Assembly: GCA_947034885.2 (NCBI GenBank)
Contig: OX344751.2
Span: 37,043,082 to 37,107,081, forward strand
Direction of reading: 5' to 3'
DNA: 64,000 bases
Source of the DNA: Thuidium tamariscinum
Taxonomy: Eukaryota > Streptophyta > Bryopsida > Hypnales > Thuidiaceae
Position numbers and translations under genes: made by a program. Under the pieces are notes generated by a model. That model had not been told where the DNA came from, ran no database searches, and saw nothing but the letters and a program-made list of their open reading frames with translations. This document shows, in pieces, positions 21,497 to 34,111 of this stretch. The first letter of the stretch is position 1. Each line of letters starts with the position of its first letter.

Positions 21497-23377
21497 AAGG
21501 TTAAGTAGTAGGCACAAGTATGTTTGATCTCATAGAGTAATTTTTTCATTTCAAAGTATGATCCTTGGACAAAAATGTAAGAAAATAAGTAAATATCTTG
21601 AAAATTTTAACATTTTTAAGTTGAGGAAATTTTTTTTGGTAAAAATTACAATTATCAATCTAAAATCAATTTTAGAAGGAATTTGAATTTTAAGTTTCAA
21701 AATTTACTTGTTTGCATAGGTGCTAATTTAACCTTATGAATATGACACATAGGTCATATTTTACAAACTTTTGTTTCAAATTTATGATTAAATTCTTATT
21801 CTTAGTTGTATTTTATATAAAGTCTTCAAGACTTCATAAATTTGGACTACTCTCTAGTCCAAATTTTCCAAAATTATTGTAAAGATATATTATAAAATAT
21901 CCTATAATATATTTGTTGAAGGTAAATAATGATTGAACTGAAAATTATTCTCTTAGTATAATATATTTGAACAAAGGAAAACATTTAAGTAGAAAGACAA
22001 ACTAGAATTTCTAATATTATCAACTTGAAACTAGTCAATTATATTCTCAATCAATACACTTGCTAGCTCATTTTCATATTTTGACTTGGATCAACATTCA
22101 AATTTAGCACTCACTATAAGAAGCATGACTACTATGACACATTAAATCCAACTTAGACTTCTTCCAAATTTCATCATTTAGCAACCAACTCTTATTCCAC
22201 TCCTATTTCATTAACTTATTCAAATTTTAGACTAATATTAACATGCCTAAGGACTTTCAATTAGGCTCACAATTTATACTTTCATATTTCAACAATTTCC
22301 ACTAATCAAATACATTCACTTTTTCATATTCATCACAAAGACAACCAATTCAATTCAAAAGATTTTTTATATTAATTTGAATTGGTGTATAAATCACTAT
22401 TTATAAATTATCATTGTTTGTACTACATTCAACTAGCTTCTTCACTCACTTACACCAATTTGTAACTTTGCATCTCTACCACAAACACTCTCAAATATAC
22501 CATCTCAAAATTAAAAGCAAAATACATAGCCAATTTGGGCTACAACACTCACTACTTCTCTTTCACAATGGGTGCCAAACAATGAAGTTCCCCCTTCTCA
22601 ATAGGTGCTTGCTCACCAAAAATCCATTTCCAACCAACTCCAAATTGATTTTTTACATCTCCAATAACCGACTCCTCCCACTTGTCTAATACAATTTACA
22701 GTTACAAACTCCCTATTTGAAAAATTGATATCTTTTCACATGGTTAAGCACCTATTTGGCTTACTACTAGTCTAAGAATTCAAAAAAGAACAAAATTTGG
22801 GAACTACCAAATAGGAATTTGATTATCCTATCTACAATGCCACAATATCCTATAATATAAAATTTACAAATAAAATATGATTTGAATGATATCTTACTAA
22901 TTACATGAATTCTATATTTATGCGATATTATTACTTAAGTATTTAGTATTTGGATTGAATATTTATTATATTAGTGTGTGTTAGAGATTGGAGACTAAAG
23001 CAATTAATTTTGAACCTCTAAATATTGATAATTTTTCTATAATTTTCTTTTCTAGATGAAGACATGTACAAGACAAAAAGGAATTTTTATAAGTAGATGT
23101 GATCTTGAAAACCTTCTTTTTCTATACCTCCCACTGCCTCCAAAGCTTCTAAAACATTTATTCTTTTCCTACATTATTGGTGATCCTACATTATTAATTT
23201 TGAGATATTAAAGCTTCATTTGAAAAGTTTTCATTGTAAAATGAATTGTGTCTTGACCAACATCGTCAAAACCAAATCCTAATTCCAAAATTAACGTCTA
23301 TTTATTAGAATCATCCAAAGAGTTCTCAAACTAAGTCAAAAAAAGGAGTTCATCATCAAAATATTAGGACTTTCATC
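21497..23377. other. AT-rich intergenic DNA
   Basis: 22050-22700 is poor in G on the plus strand and rich in CA, CT and AC words, giving a longer open frame there. I see no recognisable protein or repeat boundary. Confidence 0.3.
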
Positions 23378-24309
23378 TTAACCCCTAAAGGACCGTAACT
23401 ATGTTTCCACCAAAACTGCTCCAAAACTATCATTTCTAGGATAGCTACCAAATTTCAGGAAAAAAACATTTTTTGACACATGTAACCGTAAGATCTCTTA
23501 GAGCACTAGTTTGGGAAGATGTAGAAAAAATTTCAGGAATTTCCGCCATGTAGATTGCAAGATATTAGTGTTTGAAGTTACAAAAACCATTTTTTTTCCA
23601 CTGCGAAAATCCGAGCAGCTGCACTTCAGAAGGTCACATTTGTATGCAAAAATGTCCAAAATGGTTGCAACTCTTTGGATTTATTCTCCAATTCAAGTTG
23701 TCTACATGCTTGAAAATTTTCATATCATTTGGAATTGTACAACATGTAAAAAAAAATAGTAAGAAGAAAGAAGTAGAGAATGATTCAAAATACAAAAATG
23801 GTAACAATTTATTTATTGAATTGAAAAATGCCAATCCCAATGGTTCAAATGTTGTAATAAACAATCTACACCCAATGTTTTTATTTTATTTCAAAAATAT
23901 TGAAAATTGAGTAAAATAAAGGACTTCAAAGTTTATTTTAGAGAAGAGAATCCATAACTACCTGCAAACTAAAATCCTTCATAACTTTTGACTCATTAAT
24001 CCAAATGGAATGATTCAAAGCTTTACTTGTATATATAAATCTATAAAACCGATTTCAAATTTTTATTTCCAAAAAAAGTGATTTTTTTTTATCTGCCCAA
24101 ACTACCTGAGTTGAGAAACAAACAACATTGTATGCGATAACTTTTCAACCATGAAGTCAAAAGTCACGAAAATTGTTGGGCTTTGAAGGTACTCCTCGTC
24201 TACACCTTCTATTAAAGTTTTGTTCCAAAATATGGAAATCTCTAGCCACACGTACCTGCCCAAAATTGCTATGTTGCCAAAAAAGGCATGTTGGTCCTTT
24301 AGGGGTTAA
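23378..24309. mobile_element. TTAA-flanked MITE, piggyBac-like, 932 bp (copy T4)
   Basis: TTAA lies at 23378-23381 and 24306-24309. The ends CCCCTAAAGGACC and GGTCCTTTAGGGG are perfect inverted repeats of 13 bp. This is the cleanest full-length short form and serves as the reference for T3, T6 and T7. No frame longer than about 110 codons and none recognisable, so it is non-autonomous. Confidence 0.8.
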
Positions 24310-24440
24310 ATATGGTCTAGTGGGTTGCCCAAAAGCCTTGTCAACTTGTAAATTTTTTCATTAGTTCGAAAACTACCATATACAATTTATTTTGAAAGAA
24401 TATTTAGGGAAAGCTTTCTTCAATCTTTTTTTATGGAATA

Positions 24441-25015
24441 CTCCCTTTGTTCCACTAAAAAGCTCCAAATTAGATAGAATCTCTATTCCACAAAAAAACT
24501 CCGTTTCTTAATTTTGACCATTTACTATCAGTTTTTTTTCAAGTTTTTTGTATTGAATGATCTTGCGAGGGCAAGTGAAACAATGTGGGAGCAAACCTTA
24601 AGATTTGCAAGCTTAGCCTTGCCCATTTAAAGCTCATTGCATGAATTGCTCCTTCAAATACTAGTATTAACGGTGCATTAAGTACCACTTCATTCCTATG
24701 CAAATTCGATTATAAAGTTTTATTTTATTTTTATATTTAGGTTAGAGAAGAAGTTTCTAGAATCTTAGTGTTGCCACCACCTTTTAAATAATTAAAAATA
24801 ATAGAAGTGACAACAATTCCAAACTATGCTCAAAAATCATACTTTGCACATGGGATTTGGGATGTCTAAATGATAGAACCTAAATTAAACATTTCGCATA
24901 GATTTAGGGGATGGATTAATTGTTCTTCAATGCATGTATTTCTAGTACTATGACTTAAAAAATAGTTAATTTCTCAAGGGGAAGATTTTGGGAGGTTATA
25001 GTGGAACAGAGGGAA
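24441..25015. mobile_element. Stowaway-like (Tc1/mariner) element
   Basis: The ends CTCCCTTTGTTCCAC and GTGGAACAGAGGGAA are inverted repeats, with TA at 24439-24440 and 25016-25017. The CTCCCT-type end with a TA duplication is the known signature of plant Stowaway elements. It is 575 bp with no transposase frame. Confidence 0.65.
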
Positions 25016-25017
25016 TA

Positions 25018-25450
25018 GTACTTATTCCAAGCCATCACAAAACTAGAGTTTTTTGGAAGGACATAATTTGTAAGGCTAAAACATGTTAGAGCTAGTGAAA
25101 TTTTGCCCCCAAAAGAACCGAATTTCTCTATTTTCAGTATATAAAATTACTCAATTGCTACAAAATTTTAGGACAATGTTACCCTACAATGGATGAATCT
25201 ACACACCTAAAAATGGACGCCTATGTTTTCATCCATGCCGTTAGATGTAAGTTAAATCTCCAACGCAGATTGCTTGATCGCTTTTCTGGGCTGCCCCAAA
25301 ATAATGAAAAAAAATTCCTGGTCACCCGTCAACACAATTCCGGCTACTACCCGGCTAACGTTCCCCTAGGCTGTTCCCAGGCGCGTCATTATTGGGCTCC
25401 CAACCCACCCCCATGCGAACCCAAGACCCCCAACCGCGAACGTCAGTAGA
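25018..25450. other. Transition into the CRY1 genic island
   Basis: Base composition rises sharply from about 25190. A short open frame at 25189-25449 has no recognisable match. It probably belongs to the upstream region of CRY1. Confidence 0.3.
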
Positions 25451-26718
25451 GCGCGCGCATGACTCAGTAATATCTGCAGCGGCGACGCTATCTAACCGGA
25501 CGACCGGGAGGCCCGGTCAATTTGACCATCTCGCACCCTCCTGAGAGGCTTGCGTGGGGAGCAGCAGCTGCTGGACCGTGGCTCCTTTTGCTCTGCATCC
25601 AAGCTGTTTTGTCTGCACTTGCAACCCCAGCGTCGAACCCCCTCCCCCCAAACCTCACCTCGCCTCGTTTCGCTGGGGACGGCTGCCGCTGCCTGGGCTG
25701 TGGAGGTTCCCACGGTGCACCTATTGCCGTTTGTTTCAGTTCTGGAGGTGCTCGGACGGGTTTGTTGGAGCTCTTTGCAGTGGCCTCGTGAGCGACGCTG
25801 GAGCTCAGCGAGGGTTCCGTATTCGGGGATCGATTGACGTTTCGTATACGGTGTTTAGGTGTTTTTTCTTGATCACTTTCGGTGTTTTTCAGTGCGTATG
25901 CGGCTCGCTTGCCTTGGCCATGGGTTGGCTATGGCTTGCTTTGACTATGACTTTGATGTAGACGCCTGAATGGGAGGTGGTGGACCAGAATCTTTGGTGG
26001 AACAGAATCTGTGGTGGTGACTTGAGGGAGGGAGAGAGGAGAAGCGAGAGAGAGAGAGAGGCAGGGTGATTTGAATAGCGTGCGTGATGGTTTGAAGCGC
26101 TATGTTTGAGGTGGAGTGTATGGATGCTTCCGATCTTAAGGAATCGGAGTTGCTGGTGGAGGTTTGACGTGTTCGGGTGTTGCGGACGTGGCTGACGTTG
26201 TAGGTAGTGGGGGTCGTAGCGACTCTACGCTCAGGAAGTGCGCGCTGGAGGAAGATAGTTTGGGAGGCATGGCGGTCAAAGACGGTATCTGGCGCTGGCG
26301 CTGGTTAGAGTAGGATGTCCCAGGTTGTGGCAATGGCCTGGTGCAGGAGAGAGGAAGGAACTTTGCTCGACCTACTTGCGGCGGGGCAGACGGTCTTGGC
26401 CTTATCCAAGGGTCTGGACGCGGACAGTGAGTCGCGCGACCTGAATCGGGAGGACGTTAGTCGGTATTGTGTGAGAGGCGTTCCCGGGCGGGTGTGAGCC
26501 TACGTGTTTCGTGTTGACAGGCTTGGAACGGAAGTATTTTCGAATTGATTCGTTGTTAGTAGTAGACGTGGTGTTGTGTTGGAGGAGAATAGTCGGCGTT
26601 TTCGCCTGGGAGAGCGAAGATTTCGATCTCTGTTTTAGGCACTCGGTGTCGTGGTTAATCTCACAGGACTAGCGCCCGGGAGATGCAGTTGGGAATTCGA
26701 AGACTGGTACAACCGGAA
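25451..26718 (+). promoter_or_regulatory. CRY1 promoter and 5' leader region
   Basis: This GC-rich stretch precedes the cryptochrome start. It includes a GA-rich run (26022-26061), a common feature of plant core promoters and leaders, and ACGT-core words such as TGACGT near 26191 and ACGTGG near 26562, which bZIP factors can bind. Several frames are open at once at 25522-25961, as expected of GC-rich untranslated DNA rather than a gene. CTCACAG at about 26662-26668 could be the 3' splice site of a leader intron; GTGAGC at 25789 is one possible donor. The transcription start cannot be fixed from sequence alone. Confidence 0.4.
26022..26061 (+). repeat. GA-rich simple repeat in the CRY1 leader region
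   Basis: A run dominated by GA and GGA units, ending in an uninterrupted stretch of GA at about 26046-26060. Confidence 0.9.
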
Positions 26719-29700
26719 ATGGCGACGTGTACTATAGTCTGGTTCAGACGCGATCTGCGTCTAGAGGACAATCCTGCGCTGATTGCGGCTGCCAGAGCAG
26801 GAACTGTAATTCCCGTGTTTGTCTGGTCTCCTGCTGAGGATGGTCAGTTCCACCCTGGACGTGTATCGAGATGGTGGCTGAAGCAGAGCTTGATACATTT
26901 GGAGTCTTCTCTCAAGAAATTAGGCTCTCCGTTGGTTATGAGAAAGTCCCAGGATACACTCACTGTGCTTCTTGAGATCGCTGAGGCTACAGGAGCAACT
27001 CAAGTATTCTATAATCATCTGTATGGTGAGTGTTACTGGGAGACCACTAGTGTAGGCGGGTGATGGACACAGTTTTTACCAGTCAGTTGGAGGTATTCCT
27101 TAGCAGCTTCCTCTATCTTGAACATGCATCAAAAGATTTTGGAAACGTCTGCCTGTTAGTGAGGTCTTTGAAATGACCAGTATGCTACACGTTTCCCGTT
27201 CCATGATTGTATTATGAACCGCTCAGACCTGTGCAGAGCATTATGGAATTGCAGTACGTTTTAAAAATCCACCTTAACAATTGCTTAATGTTTTGATTGC
27301 AGACCCTGTCTCCCTTGTGAGGGATCATCGAGTGAAGCAAGGGCTAGCACAGAAAGGGATCGTGGTTCATACATTTAACGGAGATCTGCTATATGAACCT
27401 TGGGAGGTATATGATGACGAAGGGCAAGCGTTCACCTTGTATGACGCGTTCTGGCAGAAATGTATGAACATGCCATTTGAGCCGGAGTCGCCTCTTCTAC
27501 CACCTAAAAGACTCATTGGACCTATTGGTATGTAGTGCTTTCAAGCTCGATTTATGTACCTTGCTATCTAGCGGCATATTTTTTTTCCAAGATAGGGTAA
27601 ATCCTTTGCATCGAGGATATGTAGGAACTTTTCTAACCTTTTTTCTTAAGAATTCTGAAGGTGGCGCTTCTTGACATCGCTATGTCGAGTCACGTCTCTG
27701 TTAAATTTGCACGGAGGCGTTGTATTGTTTTTAGGTTCTTTGCGACTGGTCTCTGTGGTAGTTGACTTGTACTTTGACCTAAAGTTCTTACCTTGTTCTT
27801 GGTTTGGTTCGTTCAGGAAGACTTCAAGGCTGCAGTGCGGAAGAGCTGGGTTTGGAGGACGAGTTTGAAAAAAGCAGCAATGCTCTTTTAGCACGGGCAT
27901 GGTGTCCAGGGTGGAGTTATGCGAACAAGTCTTTAGATTCGTTCTTACGTGCTCCTCTCTGCGACTACGCCACGGACAGGCACAAAGCAGATGGGATCAG
28001 TGGCGCCCCAACATCGCTACTGTCTCCTCACCTGCATTTTGGAGAATTGAGTGTCCGCAAAATTTTCCATGAGGTTCGAAAAAAGCAAATCACATGGGCT
28101 AGAGAAGGACTGGCAAGTGGGGAACGAAGCGTGAACATGTTCCTCAGGGCTTTAGGGTTTCGGGAGTATTCCAGATATCTTAGTTTTCACTTTCCATTCA
28201 CACATGAAAGATCACTTCTCGCCAATTTGAAATCTTTCCCGTGGCGTGCGGATGAGAGTTACTTCAAAGCATGGAGACAAGGACGGACGGGCTATCCCTT
28301 GGTGGATGCTGGTATGAGGGAGCTTTGGGCTACGGGCTGGTCGCACAATCGGATTCGTGTCGTGGTAGCCAGTTTCTCTGTGAAGTTTCTCCAACTTCCG
28401 TGGAGATGGGGGATGAAGTATTATTGGGACGTTCTCCTTGATGCAGATCTGGAGTGTGATGTTCTTGGTTGGCAATATATTTCAGGCAGTCTACCAGATG
28501 GCCATGAACTAGATCGAATAGAGAATCCCCAGGTATGATGTACTATCAGATATTAGTTTCTCCGTATTTATTGCATCCGTTTTCTCGGTGTCAAGTGTTG
28601 CCTAATTATAAGCTGATTTTTGTCCTGTAATCAATCACGTTAAGGGGTATTCTTAGCATCATGCCTTGTTACTAGATGATTTGTGTATAGATTCGGTGGT
28701 CATGGATATGCTTCAGTTTTTGCAATCTGCAAATGCTGGTTTGGTACTGCTTCGTGCTACTGCCCCGTTCTTTTCTGTTTGACTCCCAATACTAGCATCG
28801 TTCTTTGCTATACTGTATCTCACGTAAGTACTTCACGACGCAGCTCAATTTCGGCTATGAGCACGATTTAGCTCTGTTTTGGACTTTTCTGTGCCTTCGA
28901 TCGTTGGTGGATTTTGGAATCCAGGACTGTTACCTCCTTTTGCGATAGTCACATTGTGTAGCTTAATTACCGATGGGTATGTGCTTTTTACTCCTTGATT
29001 CCTAATAGATATTTTCTATTTTGCATCAGGTCGAAGGTTATAGATTCGATCCTGAAGGTGATTATGTGCGGCGGTGGCTCCCTGAGCTCTCAAGACTACC
29101 AAATGAGTGGATTCATCATCCTTGGGATGCTCCTCCTGGTGCTCTCCGAGCTGCTGGTGTTGAGCTGGGAACGAACTATCCACGACCAATCGTAGAGATT
29201 GGGGCTGCCAGGGAGCGACTCCAGGCATCCCTTGCAGAGATGTGGGAAAGAGATGCGGCCATGAAAGCTTCTCAGGCAAATGGCTTGGAAGAGGGACTTG
29301 GAGAAACTATTGAAGTTGTTGGCACGGGAGGACCTTTGCATGAGAGAATGGATGTACATAGAGTGATTGTACACAGGGAAATGGATATGTCATCTAACAG
29401 CTCTAGAAGGGATCAACTGGTGCCAGAGATAGTGCCTAATGAGTTCCACCTGCAGGCTCATGCATCCATTATGAACCACACTGCACCTATGGTGGAGGAT
29501 ACTGAAGAATTTGCTAACACATTACCGGTTCAAGTTCACGCGTCTCAAAGGAGGGGCATCAATGTTAATAGCCCTGCGATTTATGTTGAAGGAACCAACG
29601 GTCCAGTACCGTTAGATAGAACTCCTGTGGCGTGGCCTACCGTTACTGCTGTGGATTACGATTTGGATTCGACAGCAGAATCAACTTCTGTGGCAGGACG

Positions 29701-30418
29701 AGCCGACAGTGTGGGCGGTACTGTTCCTGTTTGGTCTCAGTCACTCTCTGCACGTACCTCAATCCAAGTTTGTGAAGGTCTTGTTCCGGTTGTTCCCGAG
29801 GTTCGCAGAGGAGCTGGTATATCTCGAAGACACTTGCACACCTCTGTGCAGAGAGTGAATCTAGAGGCTTCGACATCAAACAAGGTGAGGCTTTAATGCA
29901 ACTTTTTTTTTCTTTTTTTCAGTATGGAGTGCTGCATTCATAATATTGAGTTCTGTCTGTACTTTATAGGGTCCGAATGTTATGCAAGTTTAGCTGCTCT
30001 GCGTGTCTGATTTCTTTTCGAGTGTTTATAGTGGGGAGGAGGGTTCTCTGGGGGTGTGCATGTGTGTGGGTTTTTTCGTAAAAGTGTGTGCGTGTGTTCG
30101 GGCCATCTTGAAATCCTACAGATTGGGGCTTTGTGCTTGTCTATGGTGCAGACAAGCTCTCTCTCGGTTTAGATTGGTCCAAGTGGAGCTGGAATGTGAG
30201 GGCTGAAATATATCGCCATATCGAGCTGGTGACCTGACTTCATGCAACTTGCTTTCTCTTAGGGGGGGTCATCTTCTGGCCGTATTGCTGCCTGCTTATG
30301 TGGGCTTCACTGTGTTGTTGCTTTGGTAATACAGAAGGTTGATGAGGAGGATTTCTATGTTCCGAAACTTGGCAAATGGACGCAAGTTCGCAAGCGACGT
30401 GCCAAGCAAGAAGACTGA
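26719..30418 (+). CDS. CRY1: Cryptochrome 1-type blue-light receptor, five coding exons
   Basis: This is a plant cryptochrome, an FAD-binding blue-light receptor of the photolyase family. Exons by splice signals and phase: 26719-27025, 27303-27527, 27817-28532, 29030-29884 and 30335-30418; every junction is GT-AG and the phases agree, giving 728 residues, close to remembered moss cryptochromes. The start at 26719 is in good context (AAATGG) and opens with the family's TIVWFRRDLRLEDNPAL. Residues 1-130 are the photolyase N-domain. Residues 178-480 form the FAD domain, with the electron-transfer tryptophans W320, W373 and W396 and the aspartate D392 beside the flavin. The tail carries the plant DAS motifs: DQLVP at 544-548, STAES at 630-634 and GGTVPVWS at 645-652. 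The last exon adds a basic RKRRAK (720-725), a likely nuclear localisation signal. An in-frame ATG at 26683 would add 12 residues. The gene stands alone. CRY1 versus CRY2 type cannot be separated in bryophytes, so the symbol is by family. Confidence 0.96.
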
Positions 30419-32100
30419 CTGGAGTCTTCTTGTGCACTCGAAGATGTCACCTTTTTGTAGAACTTTCCGGGTTAGTGAACCACTAACCCAATGGCTACCA
30501 ATCTTGGCCTACTTCATATGAGACGCCTTATGCAGTTGCATTAGGGGGACAACAGCTATGACCATTTAAGCCAATCAGCGAAGGTTCGGGTGGTCCACTC
30601 AACTGCTCCATTTTCCAACTCTTAAGAGTGTGATTTTGATTCCATATTGTTTTTCTCCCCTAAAACTGTCTACTACTCTGACGAGTAAAAGTGGGTGTAT
30701 TGCAAATGGAATGAGGGTTTTTACATTTGTCTCCAGTTTAGTTGTAGTAAAATACCAGTGTTCGCTTTTGAGTGTGTCATAGATTTCAGGCATATCTGGT
30801 TCTAGTGCAAATTACTTTTGAAAGGTACCACTGCATGCTGGAGTTCTTTTAAGGTCATTGTAGTACCAACTGCAAATCAGCAAATGGCTGCAGAAGCTTA
30901 AGCTACGTGAGTGTGATGTTAGCTGCTGTGCGGTATGCCAATTTAGACTGCTTGCTGTATTGCATCTTGCTCACATACTCTTGTTAATACGAAGGGTTCA
31001 ACTGGATTGCCTTTACCATGGAAGCAGTGCTTATATCAAACTGCTACTCGCTTGGTGACTTGGATACTCTTGAAAGAAGCGTTGCTCTTTGGTTTGGTTT
31101 GATTTGAATTTAGTGTTTCTCTCAAAGCTGGGGTAGGAATGACTGCCATCCTTTTTGTCAGTAAGAAAATGGCATTGTTCTAACGTCTAGTTGAACTTGT
31201 CCCATTAGCGTGGGCTGAACGGCCATTTGGACCTGTAGATTCATTTGCAGTCTTAGGATAGGTTGAATGTTTCAGGAGGATGGTTTTTTCGTACTGCAGT
31301 GCATTGTTTTATGTGCGACTGATAACCTGCTTAACATCTGCCCCCAGCCCGGCCCTCGACTTTGTCATCATATGACTTTGGGAGTATCGATTTTTATACC
31401 GCTCCAAGTTGAATGCAACTCATATCGAACTGAAAAGTTCTGGAACTTTCTAACCCTAAAAGTACTTTGCGGCAAAATGATCTGATTTCTGGACCAGTAG
31501 GTGCATCCACTGTAATCTTGAAAGTCATCTAGGGGCCATTCTTAAAAGCCTCTGAATTTCCCTCTAGGGCTCTGAATAATGACTGCGGAGGCTTACTTTA
31601 TTTTATTTTGTAGAGTATAAAAAACACGTAAAAGTTTATCAAAATCGGAACATTTTCGAATTTGTATCTCTGAGAAGATTACTAAAATTTTCAAGTTGCA
31701 CGGATCGATACAGAAATTGCTGATTGCAGTGAAAGTCACCTTTAGAGACGGTGCGGGATTTTGTCCTTGCAGCGCTGTACGAAGCTCTGTAAGTTCTTCT
31801 GGATAATGGATAGCCCAATTTGACTGACTTGGCAACCAGTCATATTGGGTTTCCAACTCCGAAGGTGCTTACTAAATGGGAAAACTACGTTTAGGAAGTT
31901 TTTGAAGCTGCCGTAGTAATTTGCCTTTTTATAGAGGGAGCTGAGTTTTTTTTGCAAGGGCAATGGTTGCATCCTCTCTTTATGAAAAGTTTGCACTACA
32001 TTTCCTGTTGTATAAAATTCTCACTATTGTAGCTAGTTTTGTTCAACTTCAATTTGCAAAGGCTATACTTCTCTTTCAAAGACATCCTAGTTTGAAACTA
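30419..32100 (+). other. CRY1 3' untranslated region and downstream DNA
   Basis: The stretch keeps the middling base composition of the genic island up to about 32000 and contains no convincing exon. The first part should be the 3' untranslated region of CRY1. I could not pick one polyadenylation site. Confidence 0.4.
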
Positions 32101-33868
32101 AATTCTAAATTTTGTTACATTGGGTGAATGTAGATAAAAAAAAGTAGGGATTGGTCACTACAACAAAGCCTAAAACAGTGTCTACCCTTGTCTTGTTTAA
32201 GCATTTTAAGCCTATCAATAGCCTATTCTAAAGCAACATCTATCTAATTAAAGAGCATAACCTTGTCTAGCACCTTTGGGTATTAGCCTTGGATTCAAAA
32301 TGGGAAGTGTCTAACATTTGACAATTTCATGAGAGATGTAGCTACATACCTAAATTCTAGTATATTGATTGGATGCCAATCCTACAAATTTTTTGTTTAT
32401 ATTTGGATCTTCCATTTTCACACTCCTAATGATTATAATCTAGTAGGTACTATACTAGGTGGTGGTTCTTTTTGAATATTGATGTGGATACTCTTTTGAA
32501 GGTTGATTTTCTAGTTGATTATTGGATTGAACAAAGTGCCATTTGCTTCAAAAATTATCTCTAATTTAGACAATTAATTGATTAATTCCTTTGTGAAGAC
32601 TTCATAGACTAGCTTAGACATATGCCTTTTGGCTCATTGTCATGTACTTCCAAAATAATGTGCTTCATGACTAGACCTAGCAAAGTCAAGATTAGGGGCT
32701 AGAGGGATGCCACATTGTTGAGAAGAAGACCACTTTAAAGTAGAGATCTTTGAACAAGTTCAGGATTTTTAGCCAAATGTTCATTTTTGGAATTTTTTTT
32801 TTGAATTCACACTAAGGGCATGAAGAAATTAAGTAGCAGTTGAGGAAAATTTAGTCAACTTTGGAATCATTGCTATGGAGTACCCCTTCCAATATAAGAG
32901 AATATGAGTGGTTCTCCAATAGGTTGTATATTTGATCCCCTCCAATTCCTAAATTGGACATAGTTGATGTTTCTTAGATGTAGACAAAGGTTGCAAATCA
33001 TTTGGTTGAAAGATTGGATTTGTCCTAGTAGTTTTATCTAAGTGTTGGGCCTCCTAGTATTCTTTTTTTGGAGGTTCCTTTTTGTTTTGATTTATGGTTG
33101 TAAAGAAATGAGTTGTTCTTTTGTTGAATTTTTTTTTGAAAATCATATAAATGATGTATAGCAATGTGAAGGGTTTTTTAGATGAAAACATTGATCCAAA
33201 TAGAATTGAAGTAGATACATTTCATGATATCTCTAAAACACTATAAGTAGCACTATGTAAATGCACTCAAAATTCAAATTTGCTATCAATTTCAAAAAGC
33301 AAAGACAATGATTATGCAATCAAACTTCAATTTCCTTCACATTTTACATGTTCCACTTTACTTCTCTTTTTCCCTCTATACATAAATATAAAAATATCAA
33401 TTTTATTATTTGAGATGAAATTACACATCTTTTACACTATTAATATATCGTAAATTTTATATTTTTTTAAATGATTGTCAATTTTGGAAGAAAAAATGAA
33501 GAAAAAAGTGAATTATTATCAAATAGATAATATGCTCCAAGATTTGAATGCTTCACTATCTATGGTAATTGATGAATCTCTCCTTGCCTCCCCTCCCCTT
33601 GAGTGCCAAAAGTTAGTAGCCATCTAATTAGGGTATAATAAAAATATCCCCCGGTCAAATGCTCATCATAGCCGTTGATATGTTTGGTCGATGGAAAAAA
33701 ATAAGGGCCGTCAATCTCCACTGCTTAGTAAGACAATGACAGCCATTGTGGTTCAGAAATAGGAATTAGTGACCTTTTATCTTTTCTTTGTATTTTTCCT
33801 TTTATCTTGGGCAAGGCACAATAGAGCTCTTCAAGGCACAACATCCATAATTGCAAAAAACACATCCT
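32101..33868. other. AT-rich intergenic DNA left of the LTR element
   Basis: No gene is recognisable. 32400-33130 reads in places like old coding DNA, but I could match it to nothing. 33590-33720 is a small GC-richer patch. Confidence 0.3.
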
Positions 33869-34111
33869 TGTCATGGCCACAACCTTTCAAGTCTAAGAGT
33901 TTTATAACTTGTATCTTGTGCAACTGTCATAAATGGTTAACTACATGAAACAACTATATATTAGGATCTAAGATTGGAGAATTTTTCAATCTTGCCAACA
34001 CACATTGAATATTTGAACACTTACACTATTCATCTATTAATTGAATCATTCTTGCTTCTTGTATATCTTGATTGTTGAATATTCTTGTGCTCGTTATTCA
34101 TGTCCGTAACA
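33869..34111 (+). repeat. 5' LTR of the Gypsy fossil
   Basis: 243 bp, starting TGTCATGGCC and ending GTCCGTAACA. About 97 percent identical to the 3' LTR. The sequence just after it does not match the common initiator-methionine primer site of plant Gypsy elements. Confidence 0.9.

Noticed and set aside
23572-23910. 112-codon open frame inside T4 as a transposase
   Set aside because: It is AT-rich, lacks any DDE/DDD-type motif and is not conserved as a frame in the sister copies T6 and T7.
25522-25961. Overlapping plus-strand open frames of up to 135 codons
   Set aside because: Several frames are open at once in GC-rich DNA just upstream of CRY1. The translations are rich in W, C, P and S with no domain, so this is a leader or promoter and not a gene.
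32400-33130. LINE or transposase remnant
   Set aside because: Parts read like old coding DNA in some frames, but no reverse-transcriptase or transposase motif could be identified.
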